A DNA stretch of 12,965 nt. Source: WLJO01 sp945889085 (GTDB taxonomy: Bacteria > Actinomycetota > Acidimicrobiia > Acidimicrobiales > Ilumatobacteraceae). The DNA is taken from contig CAMDBM010000054.1 of NCBI GenBank assembly GCA_945889085.1, positions 1 to 12,965 of the forward strand. The letters are read 5' to 3'. The notes beneath the pieces are model-generated. The model did no database searches and had not been told where the DNA came from. It worked only from the letters and a program-made list of their open reading frames with translations. Both the position numbers and the translations under genes were made by a program. Shown here in pieces: positions 1 to 6,488 of this stretch (position 1 is its first letter; each line of letters begins with the position of its first letter).

Positions 1-54
1 GAGAGCGGGTTCAACCTCGCAGAGGTTGAACAGCTGTTCCTGAAGCTCGCCTAG
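1..54 (+). CDS. C-terminal fragment of an upstream gene, function unknown
   Basis: Frame 1 is open from the window edge to a TAG stop at 52-54 and encodes the 17-residue tail ESGFNLAEVEQLFLKLA. Too little is present to assign a family. It lies 29 bases before the thioesterase gene on the same strand, so it could be the first gene of the same operon. A perfect 10-bp inverted repeat lies inside these codons (9-31). That this is real coding sequence is inferred from the open frame and spacing only. Confidence 0.5.
   Translation, partial: ESGFNLAEVEQLFLKLA
9..31 (+). repeat. Perfect 10-bp inverted repeat with 3-base loop inside a gene end
   Basis: GTTCAACCTC at 9-18 and GAGGTTGAAC at 22-31 are exact reverse complements separated by GCA. 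The hairpin ends about 20 bases before the stop codon of the truncated upstream gene. There is no T tract after it, so it is not a classical terminator. It could slow ribosomes, stabilise the mRNA end, or be a chance result of the codons for FNLAEVE. Confidence 0.6.
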
Positions 55-83
55 CGCGCCGTCGACCGGCTAGGACTGCATTC

Positions 84-482
84 ATGGTTCACCTCACGCC
101 GGTCCGCGTGCACTTCCGGGATCTCGACCCGTATGCCCACGTGAACCACTCCGTGTACGTCACGTGGTTCGAGATCGGTCGCACGGAGGCACTGCGCGAC
201 AACGGCATCCTGCTCGCCGGACCGCGTGCGTCGGGTTATCAGTTCGTGGTGAGCGAGCTCGAGATTCGTTATCGCAAACCGGCGCTCGCAGACGAGATCG
301 TGCACATCGAATCCTCGATCGTCGAACTCCGCGGTGCATCCAGCCGTTGGCAACAGCGCGTGCTGCGCGGTGATGAACTGCTCGCCGATGGCATCGTGCG
401 CATCGGTCTCGTCGGGCCCGACGGCAAGGTTGCCCGCATGCCCGACGACATGTCGGCACGGCTCCGCCCCCTCATGGCGTAA
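84..482 (+). CDS. Acyl-CoA thioesterase, 4HBT/YbgC-like hotdog family
   Basis: The protein has 132 residues, the normal size of a single-hotdog thioesterase of the 4-hydroxybenzoyl-CoA thioesterase/YbgC/FadM type, cytosolic enzymes that hydrolyse acyl-CoA to acid and CoA. The family signature lies near the N terminus (residues 11-30): FRDLDPYAHVNHSVYVTWFE. D15 is at the usual catalytic acid position and N21-H22 start the central helix. The later stretch ELEIRYRKPALADEI (about 58-72) matches the second conserved strand. The ATG at 84 puts this motif at the expected distance from the start. No clear Shine-Dalgarno precedes it; a weak TAGGAC box at 71-76 lies 7 bases upstream. It ends 4 bases before the convergent DUF929-like gene. 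Substrate unknown. Confidence 0.85.
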   Translation: MVHLTPVRVHFRDLDPYAHVNHSVYVTWFEIGRTEALRDNGILLAGPRASGYQFVVSELEIRYRKPALADEIVHIESSIVELRGASSRWQQRVLRGDELLADGIVRIGLVGPDGKVARMPDDMSARLRPLMA

Positions 483-486
483 TCGA

Positions 487-1380
487 TCAGAGCCCGAGAG
501 CGGCCTTTGCGACCTGCACACCCGGCGAGTCGCACACCGAGGCAGGCTGGTTGCCGGTCATCCCGCAGATCGCCACCGTGATGCCGTTCGCGGCGCCGAG
601 CACGGCCTGGGAGATCTTGCTCGTGGGGTCCGCCATCAACTTCGCGATGCCCGGTCCGTTGCGCTCCTCGAGCACGCCGGGGTCAAAACTTGCCCCCGAA
701 ATAAGGAACTTGCCGCCGAAGTCGAGGAACGGGATACCCGTGCGACCGGACTCCACGAGCACTGCCTCCTGCTCGGCCGTGAGTTTCTGCAGCGGTTTGT
801 ACGAACCCCCGCTCCTCTCGTTCGTCTCCGTCTCCACCGCAGTGAAGGCGAGGTACACACTCGTGTACGCCGATCCGTAGAAGCTGAACGTAGGCGTGTC
901 CGGGTACACGTCCTCGGTTGCCGAGTGTGATGCCGACAGACCGGTAAAGGTGCCGAACCGGGAGAGCGCGGCGACCATCGCCCAGCGCTGCGCCGCGCAG
1001 AACGGGCAGTACTCCGCCCCGACGTACAGCAGTTCTGGCTTGCCCTCCTGCGTGATCGGCGTGAGGTTCACCGGCTCGGGCCCGCCGGTTGCCGTGCCGT
1101 TGCCGACAGCGTCGAACGCCGAGGCGGGCACCTCGGTGACGGCTGCTGCGACCGCTGCTGCGTCAAACACCGTGGTGGAGGTGCTCGACGAGGACTGCTC
1201 GTCGCCTCCCCCTGCGAGCAGTGCTGCGATCACGGCTCCTGCAACGACCACGCCCATCACCGCAACGAGGATCATCCGCGTCCGCTTGCGCGCAGCAGCA
1301 CGCTCAGCGGTACGGGTACCCACCTGGCGGTTGCGTCCGCGCTGGGGTTGACGCGACGGCCTGTTCGACTTCTGGTTCAT
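487..1380 (-). CDS. Membrane-anchored DUF929-like thioredoxin-fold protein (DsbA-like)
   Basis: The protein has 297 residues: a basic N terminus (1-35), one hydrophobic segment (about 36-57), a Ser/Thr-rich linker (about 61-72), then an extracytoplasmic domain with AEYCPFCAAQRW (C125 and C128, a CxxC thioredoxin active site). A later TGIPFLDF supplies a probable cis-proline loop. The domain pattern resembles the DUF929 family. Inferred role: oxidising or isomerising cysteines in exported proteins. The start is the ATG at 1380, overlapping the dsbB stop as ATGA, with GGAGG at 1391-1395 ten bases upstream. The frame stays open to 1893, but that extension only shadows dsbB. Translational coupling to dsbB supports a two-protein oxidation pathway, with DsbB reoxidising this protein and passing electrons to quinone. 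Confidence 0.85.
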   Translation of the reverse strand: MNQKSNRPSRQPQRGRNRQVGTRTAERAAARKRTRMILVAVMGVVVAGAVIAALLAGGGDEQSSSSTSTTVFDAAAVAAAVTEVPASAFDAVGNGTATGGPEPVNLTPITQEGKPELLYVGAEYCPFCAAQRWAMVAALSRFGTFTGLSASHSATEDVYPDTPTFSFYGSAYTSVYLAFTAVETETNERSGGSYKPLQKLTAEQEAVLVESGRTGIPFLDFGGKFLISGASFDPGVLEERNGPGIAKLMADPTSKISQAVLGAANGITVAICGMTGNQPASVCDSPGVQVAKAALGL

Positions 1381-1940
1381 TCGGATTCGACCTCCTCGGG
1401 TCGGTGGGAAGACGTGGTCCACACGACGATCATCGTGATGATGAACGCAAGTGCCACGAGGCTCATCAGGGGCAGCGAGATGAAGCCGAACTCCCACACG
1501 AAGCGGTTGGTGCAGGGGTTGTTGCGGTCGCAGAAGGTCTTCTGCTCGGGAAAAGCCTGCAACTGTGTGTGGTACGCCGCGATCACCGCGCCGATGACGG
1601 CCAGCGGGAGTGCGTACCACGCCACTGCGCGGTCCTTGCGGGCGGCACCGACCAACAGGATGACACTGAGCGGATAGAGGCAGATCCGCTGGTACCAGCA
1701 CAGTTCGCACGGTGCGTAGTGCGCACCGATCGAGTAGTAGAGGCTCCCTGCCGTAGCGGTGAGCGCCACGATCCACGCGAACCAGAGCGACAGGTCGCTC
1801 AGGGCATCGCGCAGCGTTCCCCACGCAGAGTCCGCAGCGGCGAGTCGGGCACCGGCGAGCACCACCCACGTAACGACGACCGCGGCCGCGCACACGAGGG
1901 TGAGCAGCGCAAAGAGGGTCGACAACGTGTCCGTACTCAT
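1377..1940 (-). CDS. dsbB: DsbB-family disulfide bond formation membrane protein
   Basis: The protein has 187 residues and at least four hydrophobic segments (about 8-30, 52-70, 86-100, 107-123), with another near the C terminus (about 155-174). The first cysteine pair is in APCELCWYQRICLYP (C78, C81), the typical DsbB quinone-side CxxC followed by WYQR. The second pair is in the next external loop, FCDRNNPC (C137, C143). This matches DsbB/BdbC: it oxidises a periplasmic or extracytoplasmic thiol oxidase and reduces quinone. It is the first gene of an operon with the DUF929-like protein, overlapping by 4 bases. The start ATG at 1938-1940 has no good Shine-Dalgarno. Upstream are a possible -10 (1952-1957) and a GGGAC-N4-GTCCC palindrome (1982-1995). 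Confidence 0.9.
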   Translation of the reverse strand: MSTDTLSTLFALLTLVCAAAVVVTWVVLAGARLAAADSAWGTLRDALSDLSLWFAWIVALTATAGSLYYSIGAHYAPCELCWYQRICLYPLSVILLVGAARKDRAVAWYALPLAVIGAVIAAYHTQLQAFPEQKTFCDRNNPCTNRFVWEFGFISLPLMSLVALAFIITMIVVWTTSSHRPEEVESE

Positions 1941-1951
1941 CTAGGGCTACT

Positions 1952-1957
1952 GAACTA
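1952..1957 (-). promoter_or_regulatory. Possible -10 box for the dsbB operon
   Basis: On the minus strand this reads TAGTTC, 11 bases before the dsbB ATG. It lacks the final T of TANNNT. With it as the -10, transcription would start near 1945 and the palindrome at 1982-1995 would be centred near -43, where an activator would touch the -35 region. Weak evidence by itself. Confidence 0.3.
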
Positions 1958-1981
1958 TCAGCGCGCGAACACCAACCAGTC

Positions 1982-1995
1982 GGGACCTTCGTCCC
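1982..1995. promoter_or_regulatory. GGGAC-N4-GTCCC palindrome, DosR/DevR-box-like operator
   Basis: GGGAC (1982-1986), CTTC, GTCCC (1991-1995) form a perfect palindrome with the same half-sites and 4-base spacer as the core of the mycobacterial DosR box (GGGACTWWAGTCCC). It lies 42-55 bases upstream of the dsbB ATG, in the gap between two minus-strand genes. The outer bases match the mycobacterial consensus poorly. Alternatively it is a short hairpin (GAAG loop on the minus strand) helping to end transcription of the small gene at 2027-2329. Confidence 0.4.
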
Positions 1996-2011
1996 TCCGG
2001 ACCGTGTCGAT

Positions 2012-2035
2012 CAGACGCTCAGACGCTCAGTCGCT
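2012..2035. repeat. Three 8-bp tandem units
   Basis: CAGACGCT at 2012-2019 and 2020-2027, then CAGTCGCT at 2028-2035 with one mismatch. The array runs across the stop codon (2027-2029) of the small minus-strand gene. It may reflect slippage at a gene end; no function is apparent. Confidence 0.5.
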
Positions 2036-2329
2036 CGACGGGAGCGGCTTTGCATCCTTGAGCAGCATCGGCTCATCGCCGACGCTCAGCGAGCCAGCGC
2101 CGGCCTTAGTGATGAGCAGTTCGAGACCGACGGCTTCATCCGCATAGCGCTTGCCCATTGCCGACCCACCGGAGTGCTTCGGGTCGAGCGCGGCCTTCTC
2201 GGCCGGGGTGGCAGCGGCCAGTGGGTGGCCCCCGCAACGGAGGTCTACCTCGTCTTTCGGTGCGCGTACGACGATGACCTGGGTGTCGCAGGCGGTGCTC
2301 TGCAGGCGGGAACCGGCCTTCAATTGCAT
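2027..2329 (-). CDS. Small conserved protein of unknown function, two cysteines
   Basis: The protein has 100 residues and no signal peptide or membrane segment. It has two cysteines, in STACDTQVIVVRAP (C14) and VDLRCGGHPL (C32), the latter with a nearby His, so metal binding is possible but not shown. The C-terminal half (RYADEAVGLELLITKAGAG, then PMLLKDAKPLP) looks conserved in style. I have a faint, unchecked memory of similar actinobacterial proteins beside CoA-transferases or acyl-CoA genes. The start at 2329 is set by a strong Shine-Dalgarno, TGAGGAG at 2337-2343, 7 bases upstream; an ATG 12 codons earlier lacks one. It is divergent from the CaiB/BaiF gene, which may share its control region. 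Function unknown. Confidence 0.75.
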   Translation of the reverse strand: MQLKAGSRLQSTACDTQVIVVRAPKDEVDLRCGGHPLAAATPAEKAALDPKHSGGSAMGKRYADEAVGLELLITKAGAGSLSVGDEPMLLKDAKPLPSSD

Positions 2330-2355
2330 ATCTCTACTCCTCACATGTGGAGGGA

Positions 2356-2371
2356 GCCCGGACAACCGGGC
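2356..2371. promoter_or_regulatory. 6-bp GC hairpin in a divergent intergenic region
   Basis: GCCCGG (2356-2361), ACAA, CCGGGC (2366-2371) is a perfect inverted repeat midway between the small minus-strand gene and the CoA-transferase gene. An 8-bp palindrome CACATGTG lies nearby at 2342-2349, partly over the Shine-Dalgarno of the small gene. Either could be an operator or a 5' leader hairpin. No T tract follows, so it is not a clear terminator. Confidence 0.35.
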
Positions 2372-2461
2372 GCCCCCACGCCTGGACGTAGTTTCTCAGG
2401 TTCCGGCGGTCCGACGCACGTTCATCAGCACATGCCCCGATTTCACGCGACGATGATGCCC

Positions 2462-3658
2462 ATGACAGGACCGCTGCAGGGCTACCGGATCGTCGACATC
2501 TCCCAGGTCGTGTCTGGACCGCTCGCCACGATGATGCTGGCCGACCAGGGAGCCGACGTGATCAAGGTGGAGCCGACCGTCGGTGGCGACATCGTGCGGG
2601 CGAATCAGGTACTCATCGGTGGGATCAACGGTCTGGTAGCAAACATGAACCGCGGCAAACGGGGTCTGGCTGTCGACGTCACCTCACCTGAGGGGGTGGA
2701 ACTGCTGCTCCGGCTGTGCGACACGGCCGACGTGTTCGTTCAGAACTTCCGACCGGGCGTGTGCGACCGCCTCGGGTTCGGCAAGGACGTCGTGATGGCA
2801 CGCAATCCCGACCTCATCTACGTCGACATCTCGGGCTACGGCCAGACCGGCCCGTACAACGATCGGCGCGTCTACGACCCAGTCATTCAGGGCCTCACTG
2901 GGCACGTCGCTGCGCAGATCAATCCCGAGGTGCCCCTGCACGATGTGCACCGCACGATCGTTGCGGATAAATCCACGTCGTACACCGTCGCCCAAGCGAT
3001 CACCGCTGCCCTGCTCGCCCGGGAGCGCGGGCTCGCCCGCGGGCAGGTGATCGACGTGGCGATGATCGACGCCGCACTCGCGTTCTTCTGGCCCGACGGG
3101 ATGATGAGCCGCACCCTCGTGGACGACCCGATGTTCGGGCAGCGCGCCACGCTCGCACAGATCATGCGGGTGACGCAGTGTGGTGAGGGGCAATTGATCT
3201 ACTTTGCCGGCACGGACAAGGAGCGCCACGGCATGTTTCGTGCACTCGGCTATCCCGAGTGGTGTGACGACCCCAGGTTCGGGAACGTGCAGGCGTTGAT
3301 GAACCCCGAGAACTATGCGGCATTGGGCGAGGCCCTCGCAGCCGCATTCCTCGACTGGAAGGCCGAGGAACTGCTCCCCCGCCTCATTGCTGCGGAAGTG
3401 CCTGCCGGCCCGATCCACACACTCGACAGCATCCTCGAGGACGAGCAATTAGCCCACAACGGGACCTACTTCGAGTGGGACCACCCGACCGCCGGGCGCA
3501 TCCGGCAGGTACGGCCCGCACCCCGGTTCAGTGAGACCCCGCTCGAGCCCAATGCGTCGGTACCGCTCCTCGGGGAACACAATGAGGAAGTTGCACTGTC
3601 GCTCGGATACTCGTCCGAGCAGATCGCCGGCCTGCGGGCCAAGGGAGTGTTGTCATGA
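2462..3658 (+). CDS. CaiB/BaiF family (class III) CoA-transferase
   Basis: From the ATG at 2462 the protein has 398 residues, normal for the family, which moves CoA between carboxylic acids through an aspartyl-CoA anhydride/thioester. The N terminus has the signature GYRIVDISQVVSGPLATMM, then GADVIKVEP and MNRGKRGLAVDV. SGYGQTGPYNDRRVYDPVIQ follows (about 124-143). The catalytic Asp in TIVADKSTSY is residue 169 from this start, the same number as in formyl-CoA transferase. The small domain follows, and the C terminus has the usual PLLGEHNEEV. ATGs at 2432, 2453 and 2456 are alternative starts; none has a clear Shine-Dalgarno. The stop overlaps the next ATG (ATGA), so it is coupled to the amidohydrolase. 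The acid it activates is unknown. Confidence 0.88.
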   Translation: MTGPLQGYRIVDISQVVSGPLATMMLADQGADVIKVEPTVGGDIVRANQVLIGGINGLVANMNRGKRGLAVDVTSPEGVELLLRLCDTADVFVQNFRPGVCDRLGFGKDVVMARNPDLIYVDISGYGQTGPYNDRRVYDPVIQGLTGHVAAQINPEVPLHDVHRTIVADKSTSYTVAQAITAALLARERGLARGQVIDVAMIDAALAFFWPDGMMSRTLVDDPMFGQRATLAQIMRVTQCGEGQLIYFAGTDKERHGMFRALGYPEWCDDPRFGNVQALMNPENYAALGEALAAAFLDWKAEELLPRLIAAEVPAGPIHTLDSILEDEQLAHNGTYFEWDHPTAGRIRQVRPAPRFSETPLEPNASVPLLGEHNEEVALSLGYSSEQIAGLRAKGVLS

Positions 3659-4653
3659 AGCGCGAGGCCAAGCCAGAGGACCCGATCGAGTCCCACATGC
3701 GCATCGTCGATCCGCACCACCACCTCTGGGGCGACCGACCGGACCGCCCGATCGCACCCCGCTACTACCTCGAGGAGCTCCGCCTCGACACCAACAGCGG
3801 GCACTACATAGACAAGACCGTGTTCATCGAGTGCGGCGAGTCGTACCACGAGACCGGGCCGGAGGCGTTCGCGGTGGTCGGCGAGACCGAGCGAATGGTG
3901 ATCGAGGCCGAGCGGAGCCGCAAAACCGCAGGCGCCTACATCGCCGGAATCGTCAGCTCCGCAGACTTCCGACTGCCGGTCGAGACCATTGCCGAGGTGC
4001 TCGCTGCCCACGAGGCAGCGGGCCAAGGGTTGTTCCGCGGTATCCGCCACCGACTCGCGTTCGATCCCACCGGAGCGGCGAGATCCAGCAAGGAGGAGCC
4101 GAACACCGAGGGTCTCATGGGCCAGGACATCTTCCGGGCCAACCTCGCGCAGCTCGGCGCCCGGGGCCACTCGTTCGAGGCCTGGCTGTACCACCCACAG
4201 ATGCCAGAGCTCGTCGAACTCGCGAAGACGGCCCCGGGCACCACCATCATCCTCAACCACATCGGTGCTCCGCTGGGCGTCGGCACGTACGCCGGGCGGA
4301 GGGACGAGATCCACGCCCTGTGGCGAGACCGCATCGTGGAGCTCTCACAGCTTCCCAACGTCATGGTAAAGCTCGGTGGTGTGGGCATGGCCCCATACGG
4401 CAGCGGCTGGGCCGAGCGCGGCAAGGTCGCAACCAGCGACGAGATCGTGGACGCGTGGGGCCCGGCGATGCATCACATCATCAAGCACTTCGGCACGAAG
4501 CGCTGCATGTTCGAGTCCAACTTCCCGGTGGACAAGGTGTCCTTCTCGTACCGGACGATGTGGAACGCCTACAAGAAGATGACACAGGGCATGCCCACAG
4601 CCGAGCGTGAGGATCTCTTCGCGCTCACGGCCGAGCGCGTCTACCGAATCTGA
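3655..4653 (+). CDS. Amidohydrolase-2 family TIM-barrel hydrolase (COG3618-like)
   Basis: The protein has 332 residues. The N terminus carries the metal-binding HxH in IVDPHHHLWG (H21, H23), typical of amidohydrolase-2/COG3618 enzymes that hydrolyse lactones and similar esters. Further likely metal or acid residues are in AWLYHPQMPE (H180), ILNHIGAP (H202) and MFESNFPVDK near 285-294. In the last, the SDWP of many relatives reads SNFP, with Asp four residues on (D293). The start overlaps the CoA-transferase stop, with GGGAG at 3643-3647 seven bases upstream. The coupling suggests sequential steps on one substrate: ring or ester opening and CoA transfer. A lactonase-type reaction is inferred; the substrate is unknown. 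It ends just before a 16-bp inverted repeat. Confidence 0.85.
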   Translation: MKREAKPEDPIESHMRIVDPHHHLWGDRPDRPIAPRYYLEELRLDTNSGHYIDKTVFIECGESYHETGPEAFAVVGETERMVIEAERSRKTAGAYIAGIVSSADFRLPVETIAEVLAAHEAAGQGLFRGIRHRLAFDPTGAARSSKEEPNTEGLMGQDIFRANLAQLGARGHSFEAWLYHPQMPELVELAKTAPGTTIILNHIGAPLGVGTYAGRRDEIHALWRDRIVELSQLPNVMVKLGGVGMAPYGSGWAERGKVATSDEIVDAWGPAMHHIIKHFGTKRCMFESNFPVDKVSFSYRTMWNAYKKMTQGMPTAEREDLFALTAERVYRI

Positions 4654-4658
4654 CGCTG

Positions 4659-4712
4659 CCTTCTCGGTACCGAAACTGGCGGCCGTTTTCTGCTCGTTCG
4701 GTACCGAGAAGG
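4659..4712. terminator. 16-bp perfect inverted repeat, probable bidirectional terminator
   Basis: CCTTCTCGGTACCGAA (4659-4674) and TTCGGTACCGAGAAGG (4697-4712) are exact reverse complements around a 22-base loop. The pair fills the gap between two convergent genes, stopping at 4653 (+) and 4716 (-). Each arm also contains the 10-base self-palindrome TCGGTACCGA, so alternative folds are possible. The loop has GTTTTC but no T tract follows the right arm. It looks like a shared transcription end, or a member of a dispersed palindromic repeat family. Confidence 0.7.
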
Positions 4713-4715
4713 AGG

Positions 4716-5648
4716 TCAGCCGAGCGCAGCGCGAATGTGCAACGCTGCCTCAAGCTGCGCACGCCGCGCATCGCGCATGAACGCGTCGTTCGTGAAGAAG
4801 CCGTGTATCTGGCCGTCGTAGCGGGTCACCGTGGTGGGCACACCGGCCGCCAGCAGCCGCGCCGCATACGCCTCGCCCTCGTCGCGCAGCGGGTCGAACT
4901 GTGCGGTGATCACGTGGGCAGGGGGCAGGCCGGTGAGATCCGTTGCGAGGATGGGCGCGAGGTACGGGTCTGCCAGCCTGCTCCGGTCACCCACGTAGTG
5001 GTCCGTGAACCACTCCATCGACTGCTTCGTGAGCAGATAGCCGTCGCCGTTGTCCCGGTACGACGCGCGGCCGTCCCACGGGGTTCCGGTGACGGGGTAG
5101 ATCAACAACTGGAACGCAATCGCCGGGCCACGACGTTCGCGGGCCATCAACGTCACCGCTGCAGCAAGGTTGCCACCCGCCGAGTCGCCCGACACGGCGA
5201 GGCGGTCCGGGTCAACATTCAGCGACCCGGCATTCGCCACCACCCACTCGGTGGCGGCGTAGCAGTCGTCCAGCGGTGCCGGATACCGATGCTCGGGTGC
5301 GAGGCGATAGTCGACGGACACCACGACACAGCCCGTGTCGTCGGCGAGGCGTCGTGCGGTGCGGTCGTAACTGTCAACGCTGCCGACCACCCAGCCCCCG
5401 CCGTGGAAGAACATGATCACCGGGCCGGGAGCGCCGAAGGTGGCCCCGGTGGGTGTGTAGACACGAACCGGGACATCGACACCCAGTGTCGTCACGGTCC
5501 GGTTCTCCACACTGGCCATCGGGATCTCGGGCATCGCGACCGCAGCGGCTGCCAGCACATCACGGGTCTCCTGGGGCGACAGGGTGCCGAGTGCGGGCAG
5601 GGCGGCAAAGGCGTCGAGCAGGAAGCGGGCATCGGGTGAGAGCGGCAT
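4716..5648 (-). CDS. Alpha/beta hydrolase, hormone-sensitive-lipase-type esterase
   Basis: The protein has 310 residues, standard for family IV (HSL) esterases, which hydrolyse short- to medium-chain esters in the cytosol. Visible features: oxyanion-hole motif HGGGW (82-86), the conserved DYRLAPEHRYPAPLDD, nucleophile elbow GDSAGGN with Ser156, Asp252 in FDPLRDE, and His282 in QIHGFF. All catalytic residues are present. The ATG at 5648 fits the family start (PLSPDARFLLDAF). A GTG 15 codons upstream is possible but leaves only 31 bases to the divergent gene. No signal peptide is seen. It converges on the amidohydrolase and is divergent from the hotdog gene. Substrate unknown. Confidence 0.88.
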   Translation of the reverse strand: MPLSPDARFLLDAFAALPALGTLSPQETRDVLAAAAVAMPEIPMASVENRTVTTLGVDVPVRVYTPTGATFGAPGPVIMFFHGGGWVVGSVDSYDRTARRLADDTGCVVVSVDYRLAPEHRYPAPLDDCYAATEWVVANAGSLNVDPDRLAVSGDSAGGNLAAAVTLMARERRGPAIAFQLLIYPVTGTPWDGRASYRDNGDGYLLTKQSMEWFTDHYVGDRSRLADPYLAPILATDLTGLPPAHVITAQFDPLRDEGEAYAARLLAAGVPTTVTRYDGQIHGFFTNDAFMRDARRAQLEAALHIRAALG

Positions 5649-5724
5649 GCTGAGATTCTGCACGATCGGTGCGGGCGCCGCTGATCCCCCCACAAACCGG
5701 ACCGTCGGTACTAGACAGGGTGGA

Positions 5725-6459
5725 ATGAGTACATCGATTCCTGTCGAGTGGTCAGCCGTTGCGCAGAACCTGCCCGAGCACGCTCACAACAAGATCCACA
5801 CCGACGAGGGTGCGAGGGCCGCGGGATTCGCGGGCGCGCTGGTTGCCGGTGTCACTACCTACGCGTACCTCGTTCACCCGCTCGTGGCCGCCTGGGGCCT
5901 CGATTGGGTCGAATGCGGTGGTTGCGAACTGCGGCTCCGGGTACCGGTGCTGCAGAACGATCTCGTTCGCTGCGCCCCGCGCACGGACAGCGACGACACG
6001 GTGGTGGTCGACGCCATCGTGGACCCGGACACGAGCCCGCGCGCCGTGGTGCGGGCCTGGCAGGCGGATACGCGTGTGCAGGCCGAACGGCCGGGCGAGG
6101 ACCTCCCCGTGCACCGGTTCGCTCTCGACGACAACCACGGTCCGGACTACGCGGTTCGCGCCGGTGACGACCTCGACATCTTTGTCGAGCGCGGGATCGT
6201 GCACCCTGCGGTGTGGCCGTCGCTCGCGAACGGCGTGTTCTCCAAAGAACTCGTGCGCGGTCCCTGGATCCACACCCGCAGCCGGATCACACACCACGCG
6301 CTCGCCCGCGCGAACGCCGACATCGAGATCACGTCGCGCGTCGTGGACCGGTTCGTTCGCTCCGGCGAGCGTGCTGTCGTCGACATGACAATCCGGGCCG
6401 ACGGCGCCATTGTGTGCAGCATCGAGCACGAGGCCATCATCGACCTGTCCGTCCAGTGA
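5725..6459 (+). CDS. MaoC-like double-hotdog protein lacking the usual catalytic Asp
   Basis: The protein has 244 residues. Near the start EHAHNKIHTDEGARAAGFAG resembles the R-specific hydratase/MaoC motif (D-x-N-P-x-H): N22 and H25 are kept, but the catalytic Asp position is Ala20. LVAGVTTYAYLVHP and the strand region LRLRVPVLQNDLVRC also fit the first hotdog half. The second half (about 195-242, SRITHHALARANADIEITS to the end) looks like another hotdog strand set. Little sequence precedes the motif compared with typical hydratases. Inferred: a hotdog acyl-CoA or acyl-thioester protein; hydratase activity is doubtful. Start ATG at 5725, preceded by GGGTGG and a weak TAGACA at 5712-5717. Divergent from the esterase. 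Confidence 0.75.
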   Translation: MSTSIPVEWSAVAQNLPEHAHNKIHTDEGARAAGFAGALVAGVTTYAYLVHPLVAAWGLDWVECGGCELRLRVPVLQNDLVRCAPRTDSDDTVVVDAIVDPDTSPRAVVRAWQADTRVQAERPGEDLPVHRFALDDNHGPDYAVRAGDDLDIFVERGIVHPAVWPSLANGVFSKELVRGPWIHTRSRITHHALARANADIEITSRVVDRFVRSGERAVVDMTIRADGAIVCSIEHEAIIDLSVQ

Positions 6460-6488
6460 GTCCGGCCGTTCTACGGGAAAAGCGCTGA

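Noticed and set aside
1381..1893. 171-residue N-terminal extension of the DUF929-like frame up to 1893
   Set aside because: It is the antisense-free shadow of dsbB in another frame, rich in Arg/Gly; the ATG at 1380 has a Shine-Dalgarno, a 4-base overlap with dsbB, and begins a normal basic plus membrane-anchor N terminus.
2174..2461. Extension of the CoA-transferase frame upstream to 2174
   Set aside because: It would run antisense through the small gene at 2027-2329 and add about 96 residues with no family match; family proteins start near the PLQGYRIVD motif.
4737..5639. 300-residue plus-strand open frame opposite the HSL esterase
   Set aside because: No recognisable motif, skewed composition, and fully antisense to a gene with a complete catalytic triad.
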